This document shows positions 48,647 through 56,700 of a DNA stretch of 56,700 nt, piece by piece. A program made the translations under genes and the position numbers. The stretch's first letter is position 1. Every line of letters begins with the position of its first letter. The notes beneath the pieces are model-generated. The model worked only from the letters and a program-made list of their open reading frames with translations, was not told the DNA's origin and did not search any database. The stretch is from Bradyrhizobium iriomotense (lineage in GTDB: Bacteria; Pseudomonadota; Alphaproteobacteria; Rhizobiales; Xanthobacteraceae). The DNA lies in the NCBI RefSeq assembly GCF_030160715.1, contig NZ_BSOW01000049.1:1-56700 (forward strand), read 5' to 3'.

Positions 48647-51439
48647 TTACGGACTGCCCGATTGCCGGCGGATGTCTTCGAGCAGGCTGCGCATCGCCTC
48701 GATCTCCTTGCCGAAGCCTGCCCAATCACCGGACTTCAACCGCTCCATGGCCTGACTGTAGTGAGCGAGCGCCTCTTGTGCGCGTGCTGCTGCGGCCCCA
48801 TCGCCAGGCGATTCCGCGGTCCCACCCCGCGCTGCCGTTGTGGGCCCACTGTTCGCGAAGAGCGCCGACAAAGCTTCCTCGAGCGTTTCCTTCATGACGA
48901 CGTGCTCGCCATAGGCGGCAATCACTCGTTTCAGCTCCGGCAAATGCCCTTGCTCGGCCCGCAGATAGAGTGGCGACACGTAGAGGATGGAGTTCTCGAT
49001 TGGGATCACGAGCAGGTTTCCCCTGATCACCCGCGATCCCATCTGGTTCCACAGCGAGATCTGCTGGGATATCTCCGTGTTCTGATGGATGCGCGCCTCG
49101 ATCTGAAACGGCCCATAGACCAGCTTCTCCTTGGGAAATTCGTACACGATCAGCTTGCCATAGCCCGGCTCGTCGCAGCGCGCGGCGAGCCATGCGATCA
49201 TGTTGTCGCGGCGGCTCGGTACCATCGGGATCATCAGAAAGAACTCGGCTTGCGCTTCGCCGGGCAGTCGCATGATGATGTAATAGGGCGCCATCGCGGT
49301 CGTGCCGTCCAGTGAGGAGACGCCGTCGCCGGCCGGCTGGCGCGGGAATTGCCAGAGGTCCTCGCGGTTGTAGAAAACATCGGCAGATTCCATGTGGTAG
49401 GTTTGGAAAAGCCGGGCCTGGATGAGGAAGAGGTCTTCGGGATAGCGAATGTGCCTTTGGAGATCGGGGGGCATTGCCGTGAACGGCTTGAAGAGAGCCG
49501 GGAAAATTCGATGATAGGTCGCGGCGATCGCGTCTGCCTGGTCCATCAGATAGAAGTCGACAGTGCCGTTGTAGGCATCGATGACCACCTTCACCGAATT
49601 TCTGATGTAGTTGAGATTGAGGCCTGACGCGCGCTGCGCATAGGGAAAATATTCGCTGGTCGTGTAGGCGTCCTGAATCCAGAACATCCGGCCATCGCTG
49701 ACGACGAGGTAGGGATCGCGATCCAGAACCAGGAACGGCGCAATCGTGCCGACACGCTCCTGGATGTTGCGCCGAATCATGATCCGGCTGCCGTCGCCGA
49801 TGTAGTCCGAAAGAAGAAGGTTCACGTCGTTGAAATGGTGGGCGAAGATCAGTCGCCGCACCATGCTCGACAGCGGGACGCCGCCGGCGCCGTCATAGGC
49901 CGCGTAGACGTTGTCCTTTCCCTTGGGGTAATCGAATTCCGGCACTGTTGCCTTGACGATGACGTAGTCTTCAGTCAGCTGCCCGAAATAGATGCGCGGC
50001 TCGCGAATGTCGGGACCTCCCTGTGCAACCGGAGGAACATCGTGCAGGTAGAGGAGCGGAAGCCCTTCGCTGCTCTTCTGGGTGACCGGACTCAGCACCG
50101 CACCATTGCCATGGGTGAACAGGATGTGACGGTTGACCCAGGTCTGCGCGTTGGGCGGCAGAAGCTCGGAATTCAACTCGCGCGCAGAGAGGATCACGCT
50201 CTGGTAGGTGCCGCCGAGCCAGTAGCGATCGACATCGAGGTTGCGCAGCTTGTAATAGGTGCGGATCTCCTGCAACTGCGCGTAGGTGTCGGCCAATGGT
50301 TGCCAATCCCACAGCCTTATATTCTCGATCGTGGCCTTGTTGGCCTCGAGTGTGCTGAAGGTCAGGGTCTGTTCGGCAGGGAACGGCTTCGGTGAGATCC
50401 GATTGAGATTGTAGGCTTCCCGGGTCAGCGCGATGTTGCGTTCGATGTAGGGACGCTCCCAGTCCAACTCGTTCGGCCTGACGTAGAAGCGCTGAAAAAC
50501 CGCGGGGATGATGCCCGACAGCAGGAAAGCGGCACCGAACAGCAGCGCGATCGCGGCGGTGGGGAGGCTGTAGGTGCGGACCCACAGGTTCGCCCATGCG
50601 GCCAAGGCGGCGACGATCGACAGCGCGATCAGGATCCACAGGACCGGCAATTCGACGTTGACGTCGGTATAACCTGCGCCGACCACCACGCCATTGTCGC
50701 CGAACAGCAGGTGGTAGCGGTCGAGGCTGTAGGACCACGCCTTCACGCCGAAGAAAAGGCCCAGCAGCGCCGAACCGTGGGCGATCGCCGCCGGCGACAT
50801 TCGCTGGGCCCGGTCCTCGATGTCGCCATGCACCCAATAGACAAATCCAGCGAGCATTGCGCTCATCACGAGCGTCAGCATTGCCCAATTCTTGACGGCG
50901 ACAAACGCGGGCAGGGAGAAGAGGTAGAAACCGATATCCTTGCCGTACAGGGGATCGTTGCTGCCGTAGGGCACCTGGTAGATGAACCGGAGCAGCGTGC
51001 TCCAGTTGCCGACCTCGCCCCAAGCGACAAGCAAGGCGAAGAAGCTGCTGCTGGCAGCGATCACGCCACGCCACGGTAGTCGCTCGCGCAGGAATTCAAG
51101 CGGATCAGCCTGAGCCGCAGCGGCCGCAAGAGTTGGAACAAAGGCCGCAGGCAACCGGGTTCGCCGCCCGGCAAGACCAAGTGCAATCCGCGCGTTCACC
51201 CACAAGACGGCGGCAGTCGCTGCGAAAACGACGAGGAAGCCAGCGATCTTGGCGCCGATCGTGATCCAGAAGACCTGGCTGTAGCCGATCGAGGCGAACC
51301 ACATCCAGTCGACCAGGATGTCGCTCACGAGAGCGAGCAGGATCAGGCCAATGACGACGGCGATGGCCGCGATAATGAACCCTGCCGCAGCACTGCGCCG
51401 CGGCGCCTTCTGGCCGGGTCCGGCGATCCCGATCGTCAT
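48647..51439 (-). CDS. UPF0182 family membrane protein
   Basis: A 930-residue protein of the UPF0182 (COG1615) family. The first ~310 residues contain about seven membrane helices (for example FIIAAIAVVIGLILLALVSD and MLTLVMSAMLAGFVYWVHGD). A large extracytoplasmic region follows with the family signatures RPNELDWERPYIERNIALTR, then LWDWQPLADTYAQLQEIRTY and YYIIMRLPGEAQAEFFLMIP. Function is unknown. The tail has a coiled, charged end (EALAHYSQAMERLKSGDWAG). Length is typical. It is on the strand opposite to the giant TPR gene and shares a ~230-nt divergent region with it. Confidence 0.92.
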   Translation of the reverse strand: MTIGIAGPGQKAPRRSAAAGFIIAAIAVVIGLILLALVSDILVDWMWFASIGYSQVFWITIGAKIAGFLVVFAATAAVLWVNARIALGLAGRRTRLPAAFVPTLAAAAAQADPLEFLRERLPWRGVIAASSSFFALLVAWGEVGNWSTLLRFIYQVPYGSNDPLYGKDIGFYLFSLPAFVAVKNWAMLTLVMSAMLAGFVYWVHGDIEDRAQRMSPAAIAHGSALLGLFFGVKAWSYSLDRYHLLFGDNGVVVGAGYTDVNVELPVLWILIALSIVAALAAWANLWVRTYSLPTAAIALLFGAAFLLSGIIPAVFQRFYVRPNELDWERPYIERNIALTREAYNLNRISPKPFPAEQTLTFSTLEANKATIENIRLWDWQPLADTYAQLQEIRTYYKLRNLDVDRYWLGGTYQSVILSARELNSELLPPNAQTWVNRHILFTHGNGAVLSPVTQKSSEGLPLLYLHDVPPVAQGGPDIREPRIYFGQLTEDYVIVKATVPEFDYPKGKDNVYAAYDGAGGVPLSSMVRRLIFAHHFNDVNLLLSDYIGDGSRIMIRRNIQERVGTIAPFLVLDRDPYLVVSDGRMFWIQDAYTTSEYFPYAQRASGLNLNYIRNSVKVVIDAYNGTVDFYLMDQADAIAATYHRIFPALFKPFTAMPPDLQRHIRYPEDLFLIQARLFQTYHMESADVFYNREDLWQFPRQPAGDGVSSLDGTTAMAPYYIIMRLPGEAQAEFFLMIPMVPSRRDNMIAWLAARCDEPGYGKLIVYEFPKEKLVYGPFQIEARIHQNTEISQQISLWNQMGSRVIRGNLLVIPIENSILYVSPLYLRAEQGHLPELKRVIAAYGEHVVMKETLEEALSALFANSGPTTAARGGTAESPGDGAAAARAQEALAHYSQAMERLKSGDWAGFGKEIEAMRSLLEDIRRQSGSP

Positions 51440-51588
51440 GTCCGCACTATAGCAGAACGGCAGCCGGGGCGGCGCTCCGTGGACGTGCGACCGATGGCGC
51501 GAACTGCCGACAGACCGGAGGCCCGGACTGGCCGTTTCGGGAACGGTGGTGCGGCGCAGCGAGCGCAGGTCAAATCAATCCGACAGCA

Positions 51589-51604
51589 TTAACAAGTCCT
51601 TAAT
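51589..51604 (+). promoter_or_regulatory. CtrA-type box upstream of the giant TPR gene
   Basis: TTAA-CAAGTCC-TTAAT is a TTAA-N7-TTAA match readable in both directions, about 70 nt before the start of the AMIN-like/TPR gene. It could also serve the divergent UPF0182 gene, whose start is 150 nt away. Confidence 0.6.
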
Positions 51605-51672
51605 TGGCGAAACCTTAGAGTCGAGGGCACGGCCGGCCCCCATTGCCGGCACGAATCGTCGGACCGGATGAA

Positions 51673-54600
51673 ATGCCGCCAATGGCGCGACAGGCTGCCG
51701 CTGGATTTTGGTCGCGAGCCCGCGCCTTGGTGTTGACCTCGGCGCCGGGCTCGCGCCGTCATGTCCGCGCGCTGTCCGCACTGGCCGCCTGCCTGTTGGT
51801 GGGCCTGGCTTCGCCCGCGCGCGCCGAGCCGGTGCGGGGTGAGGCGACCTTTTCGGCCGGCGGCGGCTTTGCGCGCCTCGTCATCAAGCTCGGCGAGGAC
51901 GTTCCCTCCGAGGTGACGACCGCGGGTTCGATCCTGATCATCCGCTTCGAGCGACCGGTCGATGTACCGGTCGATCGCATCCCGGAAGGTGCGCCCGACT
52001 ACGTCAACTCCGCGCGGCGCGATCCCGACGGCGGGGCGATCCGCCTGTCGTTGGCGCGCCGCGTCACCGTCAACACCATGAATGCCGGCGAGCGGACCTT
52101 CGTCGACCTTCTGCCCGAGGGCTGGAAGGGTGCGCCGCCGAGCCTGCCGATGGACGTGGTGAAGGAACTCTCCGATCGTGCGCGCGCCGCCGAGCGCGCG
52201 TTGCGCGCCCAGCGCGTGGCCGCCGAGACCAAGAAGCGCCCGCCGATCCGCGTCCGCGCCTCGGTGCAGCCGACCTTTGTGCGCTTCGTCTTCGAGATGC
52301 CCGAAGGCGTCGGCGTCTCCTCGGTGCTCAACGAGCAGAAGCTGACGCTCGCCTTCAACGCCAATCTCAACTTCGATCTCGCCGACGCGGTCGTCGCCGC
52401 GCCGCCGAACGTCGCCTCGATCAAGCAGAAGGCCGACATCGACCAGACCAATGTCGAGATCGCGCTGATCGGTGAGGCCGACGTGCACTCCTTCCGCGAC
52501 GACAAGAACTATGTCGTCGACGTCGCCTTCCAGCCGGACAAGAACAAGGCCGCGACGGCGGCCGAGCAGGTCCTGGCGCCGGCAAAACCGGCCGCGGCGC
52601 ATGGACCGCACGCGGCGGCCGAGAAGAAGGAGATGCCGCGCGAGATCACGCCGCCGACCTCCGAGACCATCGCGCACGAGGCCAGGATCGAGGTGAAGCC
52701 TGAGGCCGCGGGCGCGCCGCCGGCTGCCGAGGCGCCGAAGCCCGCGCCGGTGCAGGCTGCGCCCGAGCCTGTCGCGGTTGAAGCTCCGCATCCGGCCGAG
52801 GCGCCGAAACCTGCGCCAGCGGCCGCAGAGGCCGCAGCGCCGGCTGCCGCGCCAAAACTGGTGGCACCGGTGGCTGCCGAAGCGCCGAAGGAGCCGGTGA
52901 AGGAGGCCGCGAAAGAGCCCGTCAAGGATGCGCCGAAGGACATGGCGAAAGCCGCACCGGTCGAGACGCCGGCTCCGGCCGCCTCGAAGGACACCGCCCC
53001 GAGCGTCGATGCCCGCCGCGACAGCGACGGCTTGCGCGTGACGTTCCCGCTCCCGGTCGCAGCACCCGCCGCCGCGTTCCGCCGCGGCGACACCGTCTGG
53101 CTGGTATTCGATACGCAGAAAGCCATCGACGTCGAGCCGATCCGCGCCAAGGGCGGCGCGATGATCGGCGAGGTCAGCCGCACGCCGCTCGACAAGGGCC
53201 AGGCCATCCGCATCCGCCTCAACCGGCCGCTGGTCTATTCGCTGTCGAGCGAGGAGAACGGCAAGGAGACCAAATGGCTCCTGACGCTCGCCGACAAGAT
53301 CCAGGCAACGCCGCTGCCGTTGATGATCATGCGCAACATCACCGATCCGGCGCTCGCCAATATCGCGATCCCCTTCGCCAATCCGGGCATGCTGCACAAG
53401 CTGACGGATCCCGACGCCGGCGACACGCTCTACGTCGTCACCGCGCCGCGGCCGGTTCGCGGCTTCATCAAGCGGCAGGATCTGGTCGATCTCTCGCTGC
53501 TCGAATCCGCGCACGGCATCGCCATTCGTCCGAACTCCGACGAGGTCGGCGTCGAAGTGGGCCAGGACAAGGTCATTCTCGGCAAGAAGGGCGGGCTGAC
53601 GCTTTCGCCGGTGGACGTCTCCGCCGAGCGCGCGCCGACCGCCGTGCGGCCGGTCTTCAACATCGAGGAATGGCGCAAGGGCCAGTCCGAGCTGTTCATG
53701 AACCGGCAGAGTGCGCTGGTCGCCGCGATCGCGGCGGTCGAGCCGGCGCAGCGTTCGATCCCTCGGCTCGGGCTGGCGCATTTCTACATGTCGCGCGCCA
53801 TGTATCACGAGGCCAAGGCGATCACCGACGTGATGCTGAACGATCCCCTCAACAAGGAGGAGTCTTCGGCGCTGATCATGCACGCGATCTCGAGCATCCT
53901 GATCGGCCGGCCGGGGCAGGGGCTGAAGGATCTTGCCAATCCCGTGATCGGCAACAGCCACGACTCGCAGCTCTGGAAGGCGCTCGCCTATGCCCGTCAG
54001 GGCAAATGGGCGGATGCGCGCGAAAAATTCAAGAACGTCGAGTTCGCCATCGCCTCGCTGCCGCTCGACGTCCAACGCATCGTGACGATGGATGCGATGC
54101 GAGCCTCGCTCGAGGTGAAGGACTATGCCGGTGCGTCCAAGCGGCGCAGCGAGCTCGAGGTCGTTGGCGTGCCGCCGGACGCGGCGCCGTCCTTCGCGGT
54201 GCTGCGCGGCCGGCTCGCCGAAGCACTCGGCCACGACAAGGACGCGCTCGACGACTACAAGTTCGCGGTCGGCTCGGACGACCGGCCGGCTGCTGCCGAG
54301 GCCAAGCAGCTCGAGGTCGCGCTCCGCCAGAAGCGCGACGAGATCACCAAGGACGACGCGCTGCGCGAGCTCGAGACGCTGTCGATGACCTGGCGCGGCG
54401 ATGCCGTCGAGGTGAAGACGCTCCAGATGCTGGCGCGGATGTATGCGGACATGGGACGCTACCGGGATGCGCTCGCCGCGGCGCGTACCGCGACCAAACT
54501 CCAGCCGAATGCGGACGCCTCGCGCCAGGCGCAGGACCTCGCGCAGGAGCTGTTCGCGCAGATTTTCTTGAGCTCCAAGGGCGACGATCTGCCGCCGATC

Positions 54601-55437
54601 GAGGCGCTCGGGATGTTCTACGAGTTCCGCGAGCTGACGCCGATCGGCCGGCGCGGCGACGAACTGATCCGCAAGCTTGCCGATCGCCTGGCGTCCATCG
54701 ACCTGCTCGACCAGGCCGCCGAGCTCCTGCAATACCAGGTCGACCACCGCCTCGAAGGCGCTGCGCGCGCGCAGGTCGCGGCCCGCCTTGCGATGGTCTA
54801 TCTCGCCAACCGCAAGCCCGACATGGCGATCTCGGCGCTGCGCGCGAGCCGCATCAGCGATCTCTCCGGTGAATTGCGCCAGCAGCGCCTGCTGCTCGAG
54901 GCGCGCGCGCAGAGCGACGTCGGTCGCCACGACCTCGCGCTCGACATCGTCTCCAACGTTGCGGGCCGCGAGGCCATCCGCCTGCGCTCCGACATCTTCT
55001 GGGCTGCGCGGCGCTGGCGCGAATCCGCCGAGCAGATCGAGCTCTACTACGGCGAGCGTTTTCGCGATTTCAAGCCGCTCAACGCGGTCGAGAAGAGCGA
55101 CGTGATCCGCGCCGCCGTCGGCTACGCGCTCGCCGACGATGCGATCGGGCTGTCGCGCTTCCGCGAGAAATACGCGCCCTTGATGAGCGAGAGCTCCGAC
55201 CGCCTCGCCTTCGACATCGCGAGCAAGCCGGCGGCTGCCTCCAGCGCCGAATTCGCCGAGATCGCGAAGTTGGCGGCCAGCGTCGATACGCTCGACGGCT
55301 TCCTGCGCGAGATGAAGCAGCGCTTCCCCGACGCCACCGCCCGCGCGCCCATGCCGCCGCAGGCCAAGGACGAGACCGAGCAAACCGGCTCGCTGCCCGC
55401 GATCCCGCCCGTGAGGCAGATCAAGATGACCCGCTAG
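51673..55437 (+). CDS. Giant exported AMIN-like/TPR protein
   Basis: A 1254-residue protein with a signal peptide (about residues 1-50; ALSALAACLLVGLASPARAE). The N-terminal ~290 residues contain two beta-rich AMIN-like units (GGFARLVIKLGEDVPSEVTT, then VQPTFVRFVFEMPEGVGVSS) of the kind that target peptidoglycan or envelope machines. A ~145-residue Pro/Ala/Glu linker follows, a third AMIN-like piece (DSDGLRVTFPLPVAAPAAAF), then about 500 residues of TPR-like helices (RLGLAHFYMSRAMYHEAKAI, then ALAYARQGKWADAREKFKNV). The start could be at 51643, 51673 or 51682. Placement near fliP and behind a CtrA-type box suggests a flagellar or cell-cycle envelope role; no function is proven. Confidence 0.8.
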   Translation: MPPMARQAAAGFWSRARALVLTSAPGSRRHVRALSALAACLLVGLASPARAEPVRGEATFSAGGGFARLVIKLGEDVPSEVTTAGSILIIRFERPVDVPVDRIPEGAPDYVNSARRDPDGGAIRLSLARRVTVNTMNAGERTFVDLLPEGWKGAPPSLPMDVVKELSDRARAAERALRAQRVAAETKKRPPIRVRASVQPTFVRFVFEMPEGVGVSSVLNEQKLTLAFNANLNFDLADAVVAAPPNVASIKQKADIDQTNVEIALIGEADVHSFRDDKNYVVDVAFQPDKNKAATAAEQVLAPAKPAAAHGPHAAAEKKEMPREITPPTSETIAHEARIEVKPEAAGAPPAAEAPKPAPVQAAPEPVAVEAPHPAEAPKPAPAAAEAAAPAAAPKLVAPVAAEAPKEPVKEAAKEPVKDAPKDMAKAAPVETPAPAASKDTAPSVDARRDSDGLRVTFPLPVAAPAAAFRRGDTVWLVFDTQKAIDVEPIRAKGGAMIGEVSRTPLDKGQAIRIRLNRPLVYSLSSEENGKETKWLLTLADKIQATPLPLMIMRNITDPALANIAIPFANPGMLHKLTDPDAGDTLYVVTAPRPVRGFIKRQDLVDLSLLESAHGIAIRPNSDEVGVEVGQDKVILGKKGGLTLSPVDVSAERAPTAVRPVFNIEEWRKGQSELFMNRQSALVAAIAAVEPAQRSIPRLGLAHFYMSRAMYHEAKAITDVMLNDPLNKEESSALIMHAISSILIGRPGQGLKDLANPVIGNSHDSQLWKALAYARQGKWADAREKFKNVEFAIASLPLDVQRIVTMDAMRASLEVKDYAGASKRRSELEVVGVPPDAAPSFAVLRGRLAEALGHDKDALDDYKFAVGSDDRPAAAEAKQLEVALRQKRDEITKDDALRELETLSMTWRGDAVEVKTLQMLARMYADMGRYRDALAAARTATKLQPNADASRQAQDLAQELFAQIFLSSKGDDLPPIEALGMFYEFRELTPIGRRGDELIRKLADRLASIDLLDQAAELLQYQVDHRLEGAARAQVAARLAMVYLANRKPDMAISALRASRISDLSGELRQQRLLLEARAQSDVGRHDLALDIVSNVAGREAIRLRSDIFWAARRWRESAEQIELYYGERFRDFKPLNAVEKSDVIRAAVGYALADDAIGLSRFREKYAPLMSESSDRLAFDIASKPAAASSAEFAEIAKLAASVDTLDGFLREMKQRFPDATARAPMPPQAKDETEQTGSLPAIPPVRQIKMTR

Positions 55438-55543
55438 GCCCTCTGCTACCTTTGGCCTCTCGACAGTTGCCCATTGAGGCGGCAACCTGCCCATCAAGGC
55501 GCGGCGTATCCTGATCGCGCGCCGGTGCCGGGAGAGCGATGAG

Positions 55544-55780
55544 ATGAGCAAGCCTGTCAAGACCGAAGCCGAGCTGATCGCGATGGCGAAAGCCGAATTG
55601 AAGGTTCACGCCGATTGTTCGGACGGCATGAAGATCATCATTCTCCGGGACGGCGATAGCTGGGAGTTCCGCGACGAATCCGACCAGGCCACCATCGACA
55701 AGCCCGGCTACCCCGAATGCGTCGCCATGCTCGTGCAGATCGGCGATCACCTCAGCAAGCAGTACGATGTGAAAGGGTAG
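55544..55780 (+). CDS. Small hypothetical protein
   Basis: A 78-residue acidic protein, MSKPVKTEAELIAMAKAELK, then CSDGMKIIILRDGDSWEFRD, ending ISK-type LSKQYDVKG. The pattern strand-turn-strand after an N-terminal helix suggests a compact alpha/beta fold. No family is recognised; Bradyrhizobium has many short relatives in my recollection. Ribosome site GGGAGAGCG precedes the ATG. It converges with fliP, with 9 nt between stops. Confidence 0.7.
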   Translation: MSKPVKTEAELIAMAKAELKVHADCSDGMKIIILRDGDSWEFRDESDQATIDKPGYPECVAMLVQIGDHLSKQYDVKG

Positions 55781-55789
55781 GGAGCCGCG

Positions 55790-56545
55790 CTACCCCCCGT
55801 AACTCTGCACCAAACTCCCCGCCACCAGCGACCAGCCGTCCACCAGCACGAAGAAGATCAGCTTGAACGGCAGCGACACCACGGCCGGCGGCAGCATCAT
55901 CATGCCCATCGACATCAGCACGGAGGCGACGACGAGGTCGATGATCAGGAAGGGGAGGAACAGAAGAAAGCCGATCTCGAAGGCGCGCTTCAGCTCGGAG
56001 ATCATGAACGAGGGGATGAGGATGCGGAGCGCGAGCTCGTCGGGGGTTGCCGGCGGCGGCTCGCCGGAGAGGTCCATGAAGAGTTTCAGATCCTTCTCGC
56101 GGACGTTCTTCTGCATGAAGCCGCGCAGGGGGACTGAGGCGCGCTGGAGCGCGTCCTCGACGCCGATCTGGTTCGCAATCAGCGGCTTGATGCCGTCGTC
56201 GTAGGATTTTTGCAGGACCGGTCCCATCACGAAGAAGGTGAGGAACATCGCGAGCGCGATGATCACCGAGTTCGGGGGCGCGGTCGCGGTGCCCATGGCA
56301 GTGCGCAGCAGCGACAGCACGACCACGATGCGCGTGAACGACGTCATCATGATCAGGATCGACGGCGCGATCGACAGCACCGTGAGCAGCGCGATGAGCT
56401 GGATCGCACGCTCGGTGACGCCGCCGCCACCCTGGCCGCCGAGGTTGATGCTGATGTCCTGCGCATGCGCAGGCGCCGCCAGGAGAGCGGCGCCGATCAG
56501 GACAGGAAGGAAAAAAACTCTACGCGGAAAAGCCGGGCGTCTCAC
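55790..56545 (-). CDS. fliP: Flagellar export gate protein FliP
   Basis: FliP is part of the FliPQR export gate in the inner membrane. The 251-residue protein has a cleavable signal (VLIGAALLAAPAHA), then the family cores LIALLTVLSIAPSILIMMTS, FTRIVVVLSLLRTAMGT and PPNSVIIALAMFLTFFVMGP, and a C-terminal VVASVLMSMGMMMLPPAVVS followed by LPFKLIFFVLVDGW. All are intact. The GTG start overlaps the fliO stop (GTGA), so the two are translationally coupled. Promoter is outside the window. Confidence 0.97.
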   Translation of the reverse strand: MRRPAFPRRVFFLPVLIGAALLAAPAHAQDISINLGGQGGGGVTERAIQLIALLTVLSIAPSILIMMTSFTRIVVVLSLLRTAMGTATAPPNSVIIALAMFLTFFVMGPVLQKSYDDGIKPLIANQIGVEDALQRASVPLRGFMQKNVREKDLKLFMDLSGEPPPATPDELALRILIPSFMISELKRAFEIGFLLFLPFLIIDLVVASVLMSMGMMMLPPAVVSLPFKLIFFVLVDGWSLVAGSLVQSYGG

Positions 56546-56700
56546 GAAGGCGGCTTCGGACGGCCGAGCAGGGAGGCCATCTCGTCTTCGAGATTTTCAA
56601 AGCTCGTCTTTGCGGGCGCAGCCGGGGCAGGCTCGCCGTTGCGCGAGGGGCGCTGCGCGGGTGCCGGCGGCTCGGGCGCAACGGGAGGCGCGACCGTCTC
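56542..56700 (-). CDS. fliO: C-terminal part of FliO (partial)
   Basis: The frame upstream of fliP on the same strand ends SFENLEDEMASLLGRPKPPS and stops with TGA at 56542-56544, overlapping the fliP GTG. The visible 52 residues are Pro/Ala-rich with this conserved tail, which matches FliO C-termini of rhizobia; position before fliP is the standard order. The membrane segment and start lie outside the window. Confidence 0.75.
   Translation of the reverse strand, partial: ETVAPPVAPEPPAPAQRPSRNGEPAPAAPAKTSFENLEDEMASLLGRPKPPS

Noticed and set aside
51589..55560. Minus-strand open frame of over 1300 codons opposite the giant TPR gene
   Set aside because: Arg/His/Gly-rich translation without any family motif; it mirrors the codon bias of the plus-strand gene, which has a signal peptide and recognisable domains.
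1..56700. CRISPR arrays, tRNA or rRNA genes, transposases
   Set aside because: No regularly spaced direct repeats, cloverleaf or rRNA sequence, or transposase-like frames were noticed; the repeats seen are palindromic intergenic elements.

Overview
The window is a GC-rich alphaproteobacterial chromosome segment that looks like Bradyrhizobium. The grounds are the FlbT/FlaF flagellin regulators, FliX, CtrA-type TTAA-N7-TTAA boxes, sigma-54 promoters ahead of hook, rod and ring genes, four tandem ~750-residue flagellins (the arrangement I recall for the thick subpolar flagellum of B. diazoefficiens), and rhizobial palindromic repeats. No database search was possible; family names rest on motifs I recognise.

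Layout. (1) 1-6996: tail of an upstream gene, msrB with a twin-arginine-like signal, then hook and hook-filament junction genes flgE, flgK and flgL behind a sigma-54 promoter. (2) 7004-12251: an unusual four-gene operon with its own CtrA-type box and a strong terminator: GT-A-like glycosyltransferase, PLP fold-type-I enzyme, ATP-grasp ligase and group II PLP decarboxylase. This is the best candidate for an undescribed system, perhaps decoration of the flagellum or a small molecule made in step with it. (3) 12268-23978: flbT, four flagellin genes each with its own terminator, flaF and a small conserved gene. (4) 23979-27201: a minus-strand flgI-flgJ-FlgN-like-FlaG-like group opposite fliX, with a sigma-54 site and a CtrA-type box between flgI and fliX. 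(5) 27241-32978: mostly non-flagellar genes (HxlR regulator plus NAD(P)H-binding protein, dksA, a dehydratase/epimerase, a hydratase, a PcfJ-like gene) among palindromic repeats. (6) 33040-39984: minus-strand flgF-flgG-flgA-flgH (sigma-54 promoter) opposite plus-strand fliL-fliM-DUF6468-motE. (7) 39985-48572: an accessory stretch of small hypothetical genes, a cysteine-enriched FecR/VCBS-repeat giant protein divergent from a paralogous FecR protein, a TPR protein and a dimeric alpha/beta-barrel protein. (8) 48647-56700: a UPF0182 membrane protein, a 1254-residue exported AMIN-like/TPR protein behind a CtrA-type box, a small hypothetical gene, and fliP with the end of fliO.

How it fits together. 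FliP/FliO belong to the export gate; FlgF/G form the rod; FlgA, FlgI and FlgH build the P and L rings; FlgJ, FlgN-like and FliX assist assembly; FliL, FliM and MotE serve the switch and motor; FlgE, FlgK, FlgL and the flagellins form hook, junction and filament; FlbT and FlaF tune flagellin output. The CtrA-type boxes fall before flbT, flagellin 4, fliX/flgI, the four-gene operon and the giant TPR gene, which suggests that the last two uncharacterised units belong to the same flagellar programme.
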